Shown here: positions 57,102 through 64,000 of the stretch, in pieces
Numbering within the stretch: position 1 is the stretch's first letter
Layout: the number at the start of each line of letters is the position of its first letter
Source of the DNA: Eunapius fragilis
Taxonomy: Eukaryota > Porifera > Demospongiae > Spongillida > Spongillidae
Direction: 5' to 3'
NCBI GenBank assembly: GCA_963681505.1
Contig: OY811989.1
Coordinates: 3,155,314-3,219,313 of the forward strand
Length of the DNA: 64,000 nt
Program-made: the position numbers and the translations under genes
The notes under the pieces: model-generated
The model's input: only the letters and a program-made list of their open reading frames with translations
What the model was told of the DNA's origin: nothing
The model's database searches: none

Positions 57102-57552
57102 CAGCGGCGGATCCAGGGGGGGGGCACTCGGGGCACGTGCCCCCCCCCCCCCCCCCCCCCCCCCTTCATTTATAAATTCATAACTTTTCGGGCCCCATTT
57201 TATAATATAGCTGCACGATTGCGCTGTCTATTGATATCCGCACGCATGAACTCTACTACTGTACTATATCCCGGGCCCCCCGATACGCGATCATACTCCC
57301 CCCTCCCCCCGCCCTTCGTATGGGGCCAGAAACCGACAGCACCCCCCCCCCCCCCCCCCCCCCGCTCTTCGTTTTGGGCCAGAATCCGACAGCACCCCCC
57401 CCCCCCCCCCCCCGCTCCTCGTATCGGGCCATAAACCGACAGCACCCCCCCCCCCCCCCCCGCTTTTCGTATCGGGCCAGAAGCCGACCCCACCCCCAGC
57501 CACACCCACCATCCGTGCCCCCCCCCCCCCCCAAAACCTGTATCCGCCGCTG
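57102..57552. mobile_element. 451-bp element with CAGCGGCGGAT termini and 5-bp target duplication
   Basis: The termini CAGCGGCGGATCCAGG and (inverted) CAGCGGCGGATACAGG match at 15 of 16 positions. CCTAT flanks both sides (57097-57101, 57553-57557). The interior is the C-tract version of the G minisatellite seen at 46 kb (units CGCTTTTCGTATCGGGCCAGAA). No coding capacity; superfamily not assigned. Confidence 0.8.
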
Positions 57553-57557
57553 CCTAT

Positions 57558-58135
57558 CGATGTGCCCTGTTCGTTAATTTTTACTTGATCCGTTACGGAG
57601 ATACAGCTGTGCAAAGTAATTGCACATTTTTCGTTCATTCCGCGCCATTAACCTACTACAACCTGGTTCCCGCTACTCCGAGCACATGAATATACAATAA
57701 CCTCCCGTGCCCATGCCACTGTATTAACCTGTACAACTGAAGTACCACCGTTCTTACAAACGTCAGTGGTTCTCTTCTATAATGGACAAGATTCGTTAAG
57801 CGATCGAAACGTGTGGGATTCAGCTACCGTCACCATACAAAAAACACGGTACGTACTACCAGTACCGATACGCGCGCACAACATTATGTAGAAATCGTGT
57901 CCCTGTCGATTCGGTCATACTCTTTGGGTGCCACTCATTGCGTGGCCATTCATAGGCTTACAACCTATACGTCAGAGCCATGATATATATAATGCACGGT
58001 GTATCAGCTAGGCTATGGCATGGAAGAGGCGTGGTCGAGTTAAAGACACATGCCGCGCGCGCAGCTAGGCTGGAACACATGTAACCCTTCCTTATTGTCG
58101 GGATTTGCGTTCTGCTGGCACATAAATTTAAACGC
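57558..58135. other. Unassigned stretch
   Basis: No gene, RNA or repeat partner recognised. Confidence 0.3.
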
Positions 58136-58580
58136 CCACTGTTTTTCATTTCATCTGCATGGCTGGCACACACACACACCTATGAACCAACACATAGGAT
58201 AGCGTAGGTAGTAATCGGCATGCGGTAGTGTTCGGCACCCGATGTGTTATTATTTAAAAGGAACGTAGTTGCATTAAACTATACTTACTGCCCCTAAGAC
58301 AACCCAGAAGGCTGGCTCTTATCCTTTTTTGAAGTACTGAAAAGTCTTCTAGAAGTCTCTGTATTGTGTTGAAAGTGCGGTTGCCGACCACTCCCCATTG
58401 CCGACTATACCCTGCGCTACCCTACACACGTCTAACGTCACACTTATACACACTCTTTCCCCCACTATTCTTTTCCCCTTGCTGTACACCCTGTAAATTG
58501 TTATGTGCTACATGGATTCACTTATAAGCTTTGTCTAGTTGAACTTTTTTTCTATGTCTTTCGGTTACAGTGCTTTCACT
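58136..58580. repeat. Dispersed repeat, copy 1 (inverted relative to 61160-61390)
   Basis: Blocks TTTCATTTCATCTGCATGGC … and TTCGGTTACAGTGCTTTCACTGGCCTAC recur in reverse orientation at 61160-61390. Copy 1 has extra DNA between the blocks. Confidence 0.75.
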
Positions 58581-59552
58581 GGCCTACTATACAACCCTCT
58601 TTCTCAAGTATTTGTATTCTGACTGATGTGTTTTTCACGTGTGTAACTGGATTGCATAATGGTATAGGAGCATGGAGGCTATGGGGGCAAAGCCCTAACA
58701 ATTTTTTCAGAGAAAGGCCCACCTCCCAACTCCTCCCCCCATTGGTTGTATGTGCTGGATAAATGTGTTGTATGTACTGGACTATTTGTTCCTATCTCAC
58801 AGTACCTGCCACATCATGACGTACCATGCCTCATGTCCCATATTCCATTACATGCATCCATTTACACACTCACACACTCATATATACACAACACTCACAA
58901 CCTACATGTATCCCATACCAATCACTATATATGCTGAAGCTCTGAGTGTGTACCATTGAGAGGTTTAAAAAGACTTAGGTCTTACTATTTTTTACCGTCC
59001 TTTGTTATACCAGGGGTCTGATCTTTGTCTTTTGGGATAAAGCAGGAATAATATTCCTGCCGGGCTTATATACAAAAGTAGGTCTACTAAAGTCCCTCTT
59101 ACAGAGTGGTAGATCTACAAGTAATATCACAAAAGATAAATAGCACAGATTCCTAGAAGGGGCCCATGTATAATGCTATACATACACACGCACACACACA
59201 CACTCACTACACCTACTTAGAATGAGTGGTTCTGGTGGGTATGACTGTCAGTTTGCTATGCCCAGATGCAAAACCACCCATGGAAGTCACCCATGGAATG
59301 TTGATTTACATGAGATTGTGGCAAATAGATAGGCTATGTTTAGGACTCTGCAATTAATGAGACATACCGTCACAAACCCACCTGAGGATCACAGCACTTG
59401 GTGTCATATTTTACGTCTGTTTTTGGATCTGGGACAGTGCTGCTCCCAAAGATGTTACAGGTGACTTACATAGGCTTTTGCATTTGGTCATATGTGTAGC
59501 AAACTTGACAGACATCCTCATCAGGACCATTAATCCTAAGTAGCATTGAAAT

Positions 59553-59594
<42 letters not shown>

Positions 59595-59700
59595 TTGTGT
59601 ATGTGAGTGTATGTGTGTGTGTCTACGTAGCATTGAAATCTTTCTTTTGCAATTTATTTTTGTGATGTGTTGACAAGCTACTTCAAGATCTGCTCACCTA
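58581..59700. other. Spacer with (TG)n
   Basis: Scattered TACTGGACT motifs, (CA)/(CACT) repeats at 58863-58885 and 59188-59205, and (TG)n at 59559-59625. No gene recognised. Confidence 0.4.
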
Positions 59701-59718
59701 GAGATGGAAGCCTTGCAT

Positions 59719-59941
59719 ACAAGTAATAAAGACGTTCTCTATGAGAAAATTGATGGCATATAGGATTGGAAGGCAAAAAGAAAGGAAACAAGGGTCTACT
59801 AAGGGGAAATGTAATACGCACACAGTTGAACAACATAATGTCCTACAAATGTGCTAAATATAGGGCTATTACATATTTCCTCCATTGCCTGTCAATCCTA
59901 TATACCAACTTTCTCACAATTAATGTTATTATTACTTGTTC
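59719..59941. mobile_element. Diverged copy of the palindromic MITE
   Basis: Arms ACAAGTAATAAAGACGTTCTC … and … TTAATGTTATTATTACTTGT, with the core CTAAATATAGGGCTATTACAT. Confidence 0.8.
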
Positions 59942-59944
59942 CAT

Positions 59945-60352
59945 CAGTTCTTTTTCTTCATGAAATAGAACATAACTAATTTAGAGTATTTTGAAATAAG
60001 ACCATTAGTGGTGTTACACAGTTTAGGAGGGGTATACTGTGTGGAGGAAGGTGTCTCCTGGATGGAATGGTAAAAAGGGGGAAGGAGATCCCTACGTCGA
60101 AGTGTGACATCTATGGAAGAGGGGGTGCCCTGATGTGGAGGAGCAAGGGGCACCTGCTGTGAAGTGGGTGGGAAATCCCATGTGAAAGAGGTGTCTACTG
60201 GTGGGGATGGAAGCCCTGATGTGGTGGAGCAAGTAGCATGCATCCATTGGTGGCCTTCTAATGGCCTGGGTGTCCCAACATAAAGGGGCTACCATTGTTG
60301 GAGGTCCAAACGCAGCTTGCTAAGCTTTTTCAAAGCTACCATTGTGTGTGTA

Positions 60353-60421
<69 letters not shown>

Positions 60422-61155
60422 TGTGTGTGTTGTGTGCTTGTAGCATTTGTACCTTTTTATTTTTGTGCAAGCTACATGTGGACAGATGGGAAGCCTTGCA
60501 TAAGTGGCAGTGAATATTATTGCTTAGCCTATCTCAAAGATTTGGAAAGACTGGGCCACTGTAGAGTTTATACAGAGAGCATTCACTGACATGGCTTCTA
60601 TTTACCCATGAGTATACACGCGGTACTGAGTTGGTATTTTACTTACATGAAGCTTCAGGACTAGTATATATACAAGAGCACCTAGATGGGGACATGACAT
60701 TTGAGCCCCCCATCATTCCAACTCTTTCATGACCACTATCAGCTGAAATAGAGGAGTCTTTAAAACCCTCCCAATTTGATTACAGTGAATGGTATATGGG
60801 ACATGTATAGTGGAGCCTCACGGGGGCCTCTGACAAACGTATTGTGACATTTGCCCCCACGACCCCCGTGCTTCCTACCACACTGACACCAGTCCAATAC
60901 ATGCAACACACAGTCCAGTTGCATGTGTGAAATACATCCACATCAGTGACATGGAGGCCTTTGGACATGACCATGTAGAGGAGGCCATGGGATATGAGCA
61001 TACAGTGAAGGGCATGAGTCTGACAAGACATACTACCATTTTGTGCTGATACAATTATGACCACTAAAGAAATAGAAGGTAATGTTACTTGCACATGTAG
61101 GACCAAACATAAAGAGAATGTATCTGAATATAAACATAACAAAAATAGTTGAGAA
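59945..61155. other. Spacer with a long (TG)n tract
   Basis: (TG)n at 60343-60432. The frames here are low complexity or lack recognisable domains. Confidence 0.4.
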
Positions 61156-61159
61156 AGAG

Positions 61160-61390
61160 GTAGGCCAGTGAAAGCACTGTAACCGAAAGAAAAAGTTCAA
61201 ATCGACAAAGCATATGAGTGAATCTATGTAGCACACAACATAACAATTTACAGGGTTTACAGCAAGGGGAAAAGAAGTGTCTTATGGTGGAAATAGTGTG
61301 AATAGTCATGACATGAGACGTGTGTATGTTCATGAGTGTGGTTCATGGGTGTGTGTGCCAGCCGTGCAGATGAAATGAAAAATGGTGGTT
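61160..61390. repeat. Dispersed repeat, copy 2 (inverted relative to 58136-58580)
   Basis: Same two blocks as copy 1 in the opposite orientation, close together. The pair could mediate inversion of the 2.6 kb between them. Confidence 0.75.
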
Positions 61391-61396
61391 TAATGG

Positions 61397-61625
61397 ATGA
61401 CTTTCCATCAGCTAAGGCATGCATTACATATTGAGCTGGATTTGTGGCAAACGAAATGGGAAAGTGAAACTGTCAAAGCAAAACAGCTTGATACGCCTAC
61501 AAAGGCTCTAAGTTTTGTTGACAAGGATTACTTCCCAAACATTTATGTAATCCTTGCCATATCGGCTACTCTGCCAGTAACCAGTGTGAGTGTGAAGTCA
61601 ATTAGCGTGCTAAAATTCACAGCAA
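61397..61625 (+). pseudogene. hAT transposase carboxyl-terminal dimerisation fragment
   Basis: The frame reads ELDLWQTKWE … ALSFVDKDYFPNIYVILAISATLPVTSVSVKSISVLK. This is the hAT carboxyl-terminal pattern (FPN-x-L-x-I-x3-LPVTS-x2-x-R/K-S-FS-x-L). The rest of the transposase is missing. It runs directly into an inverted-repeat element. Confidence 0.7.
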
Positions 61626-61798
61626 AAAATAGGCGCAAATCATATTTTGATTCCACAAATGATCTGTTTTTTCATATCTGTATTCAAACTATTATCGGTT
61701 TGGTACAGATATGAAAAAAAAAAAAAAAACAGATCACTTGTGAAATCAAAATATGATTTGCGCCTTTTTTTGCTGTGAAAATTATGCGCCTATCATTG
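61612..61798. mobile_element. Foldback element with ~75-bp arms
   Basis: Arms CACAGCAAAAAATAGGCGCA … GATCTGTTTTTTCATATCTGTA and the inverse surround a ~35-bp loop. A 16-A run lies in the right arm. Confidence 0.8.
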
Positions 61799-62042
61799 TT
61801 ACGTGAGACCCCCCCCCCCCCTGGGGCATTGGGAGGGATTTGACCTTTATTAAAGCAAACTGCCCCTCGTTGGGGGTTAATAACCGGTCAAATGTCTATA
61901 CTACGTGGTCTGATAAAAGGTCAAACGCGTGCCCGACTATGGTCAAATGTGTGGCCAGTAATGATATTCACGCATCAAATCCCCACCTAATCCCGACTTC
62001 GCCCCAGGGGAGGGGGGTCTCACGTAACAATGATAGGTGCAT
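61787..62042. mobile_element. ~255-bp MITE with TATCATTGTTACGTGAGACC termini
   Basis: TATCATTGTTACGTGAGACCC and a perfect inverse (GGGTCTCACGTAACAATGATA) bound a GC-richer interior that itself holds GCCCC-type inverted blocks. It overlaps the outer edge of the preceding foldback, so the two are adjacent or nested. Confidence 0.8.
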
Positions 62043-62720
62043 TACTGAAGACATCACTTCGAAGCACTATGGGTAATGACAGATTAAATGGTTTGGTATT
62101 GATGCTGATTCATAGAGATGTGTCCCGAAGCGGTGGTTGAAGAGTTTTCTCGTCGTTACCCACGCAGGCTTTTGCTTTTGTTAATTAACCCTTTTTCAGA
62201 GTAGCTAGCCCAAAGGTTATACTTGATGCCGTCAATATTAAGTTGTTTAGGAACAGTATCATTGTGAAAAGTGCTTTAATTTTCATGCCAAATAAATGGG
62301 AAACTAAAAAAAGCGGCTGGGGCTGTGCCCCTGGCCCCGCCACGGGTGGGGGGCACGCCCCTCCCCTTCATGAATTTTATGTTAGACCCCCCCCCCCCCC
62401 CTTCCGAAATTCCCGGATCTGCCCCTGGATAAGGAAACTAATTGAATACAGCTCTAGAACAAGCGATCAATTCGCTTTAAGAATATGACGATTTCTGGCG
62501 TTAAAAAAACCTTCTGGTATCACAATTTCATGGACGCGGTTTATTAAGTGATGTCGTATTATATAGAAAAGCAATATCATGCGGTTGCTTCCATACATAC
62601 ATCTATTAGTAAACGTTTTATACATTATAGATAGTTCAATATTAATTATAATCTATAAACTTTTAGAAGTCTGTCACTCATTAATTAGTGCTGAGGTCTA
62701 CTAAACGCGCGCCAGGTATT
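62043..62720. other. Spacer 3' of the peroxidase gene
   Basis: 62315-62430 holds a GC-rich transposon-like end (GGGGCTGTGCCCCTGGCC … GGATCTGCCCCTGG). The rest is AT-rich. No gene. Confidence 0.4.
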
Positions 62721-64000
62721 TCAATGTAGCTGTACCGGATTCACATCGCCACCCGTTTTTTGCTTTTGACCCTTTCTCTTTCTTCCCAACTTCGGCAGGT
62801 GATTATCAACCTCGTAAGAAAAACACTTTGAAATCCGTGGATTGCAAGAGATTTCTGCCTCGGCGGGTATGTAATTAACATCAAACGCGGCAATGAGGCC
62901 TGCTTGGCAGTCAGGCACCGAAGTGTAGACACCCGGCGAGGCCAGAACAGAAGCCGTCCAGTACGCGGAGTATATGTAAGGAGCTATTGATCTTGTCCCT
63001 GGAAGAGATATTACGGGCGTAATCTTATTTTTATAATTCGAGCTATCAAGTGTTAATAAAACCGAGGACACCGTACTTGGGCATTGAAACGGAATGCAAC
63101 TGTATGTCGTGGCATTGCTGGGTTGAATATAAGCGTAGTACCACGTGGGTCGGCTCAGACCATTCGGAATATGTGGGTACGATTCCAGCCATGCGGCTAT
63201 CGGAGTGGGCCCGATGGTAACTTTGAAGGCACACTGCTTGTAAGTTTGCGGCTGATAAAAATCCTTCCAAGCGTTCAAATTCACCATCGATAAATTGCTG
63301 CAGGGAGTGCGACGCCCGCTTGTCAAGAAAGCGTTAGGTTCTATCAGCGATATGTTATCAGCGTTATCACAAATGATTCTTGACATGGTAGATTTCTTTA
63401 TCTCATCCAGTTGAGATCTATTGAAAGCGTTAGGGTTCTCGAAGTAAAATCTATCTCCGCTCCTCAGTGCTTTAAAAGCATCGGCAAAGAGACATGAAAA
63501 TGTCGGACCTATGAGTGACCCTGCTAACGGTGTCTCGGCGAGGCCCAGAGGCCACAGGTCGGCCGTGTCAAGGGAGCCGTAGGTCTGCAAAGCGCGTATT
63601 AAGGTGATGTCATTTTTAAAGGTAGGTTTTAGCCCGGTTATTCTCTGGCAGTAGTTTCTTACAGTTGAGTATGGAGGGAGGCCGTGATCTCTTCCGCGCT
63701 GTATGTTCAAAGACGCTAGATCTGATCCTACCGTTCCGGAATTGTACCCAGGATTAATCGAATTGGTAGCAAACAGTTCGTTTGTCAGCGTGCTAACGAG
63801 ATACTCGTCCGAGCGGCGGGAATTGGTGGTTAACAACCCGCGAAGGATTTGATCGGTGCCGTTTGCAACAGAGAAGATGGATGGATTAACAAAGGCAGAT
63901 ACTAGCGGTATTCCCCCGATTTGAGAATAGGTCCGATCGAGAAGAGAAAACGAGGGTTTCACCAGGCTGTGCCCAAACCTGAAGGCTGCTGTGGAAAACT
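62721..64000 (-). CDS. Animal haem peroxidase, 5' end beyond the window
   Basis: The minus-strand frame is open from the right edge to a TAA-type stop at 62721, about 426 codons without an intron. It begins just before FRFGHSLV, which carries the proximal haem histidine (codon 63969-63971). Other peroxidase-cyclooxygenase signatures follow: LASLNIQRGRDHGLPPYSTV, GDRFYFENPNAFNRSQLDEI and MSRIICDNADNISLIEPNAF, the usual end of the domain. About 190 more residues follow, Cys- and aromatic-rich (YKQCAFKVTIGPTPIAAWLE …), ending in a basic tail (KLGRKRKGQKQK); I do not recognise this extension. The family oxidises halides, phenols or matrix tyrosines extracellularly or in vesicles. The distal histidine and signal peptide would be upstream, outside the window. 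Confidence 0.9.
   Translation of the reverse strand, partial: FSTAAFRFGHSLVKPSFSLLDRTYSQIGGIPLVSAFVNPSIFSVANGTDQILRGLLTTNSRRSDEYLVSTLTNELFATNSINPGYNSGTVGSDLASLNIQRGRDHGLPPYSTVRNYCQRITGLKPTFKNDITLIRALQTYGSLDTADLWPLGLAETPLAGSLIGPTFSCLFADAFKALRSGDRFYFENPNAFNRSQLDEIKKSTMSRIICDNADNISLIEPNAFLTSGRRTPCSNLSMVNLNAWKDFYQPQTYKQCAFKVTIGPTPIAAWLESYPHIPNGLSRPTWYYAYIQPSNATTYSCIPFQCPSTVSSVLLTLDSSNYKNKITPVISLPGTRSIAPYIYSAYWTASVLASPGVYTSVPDCQAGLIAAFDVNYIPAEAEISCNPRISKCFSYEVDNHLPKLGRKRKGQKQKTGGDVNPVQLH

Overview
The window is eukaryotic and comes from an invertebrate animal genome. Genes carry very short GT-AG introns (45-95 bp), there is a large amount of mobile DNA, and the two best host genes are animal types: a cadherin-family membrane protein and an animal haem peroxidase. 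A sponge or another early-branching animal fits best (short introns, many microsatellites, RAG1-like and RLE-type retroelement debris), but this is inference. I see no bacterial operons, CRISPR arrays, rRNA or convincing tRNA genes.

Layout. 1-1.4 kb: 5' end of a Ty3/Gypsy element (minus strand). 3.5-9.6 kb: a minus-strand gene or decaying gene whose body is about 31 mini-exons of 36-66 bp in a ~600-bp genomic unit repeated about eight times; most exons join in the same phase, so they are invisible to simple ORF searches. 10-13 kb: fragments of hAT-like, Copia and DDE transposons. 13.9-23.6 kb: a cluster of non-LTR retrotransposons of the restriction-like-endonuclease (R2/R4-type) class, repeatedly bordered by (AAT)n, one with an intact 1037-codon ORF and one an apparent two-subfamily chimera, plus a piggyBac-derived pseudogene. 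24.15-33.68 kb and 47.1-53.9 kb: two direct copies of a large segmental duplication rich in (CA)n. Only the left copy carries a 2.9-kb segment with a RAG1-like pseudogene (30.5-32.3 kb), and two foldback elements are also specific to the left copy. 34.0-37.1 kb: cadherin-like gene, whose 5' end and upstream DNA are duplicated at 38.7-40.3 kb. 40.8-46.9 kb: more transposon debris, a 723-bp hAT-type non-autonomous element with 8-bp target duplications, and a G-tract minisatellite. 53.8-62 kb: Gypsy, RLE (with an internal inversion), hAT and MITE remnants. 62.7-64 kb: the haem peroxidase, running off the right edge.

The most notable content is (i) the RAG1-like pseudogene, which keeps the RAG1-type amino-terminal cysteine-rich region, the RING-like region and the first catalytic-Asp region in six small exons, and (ii) the mini-exon cassette array. 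Only two host genes look clearly intact, the cadherin-like protein and the peroxidase, so no pathway-level link between genes can be claimed.
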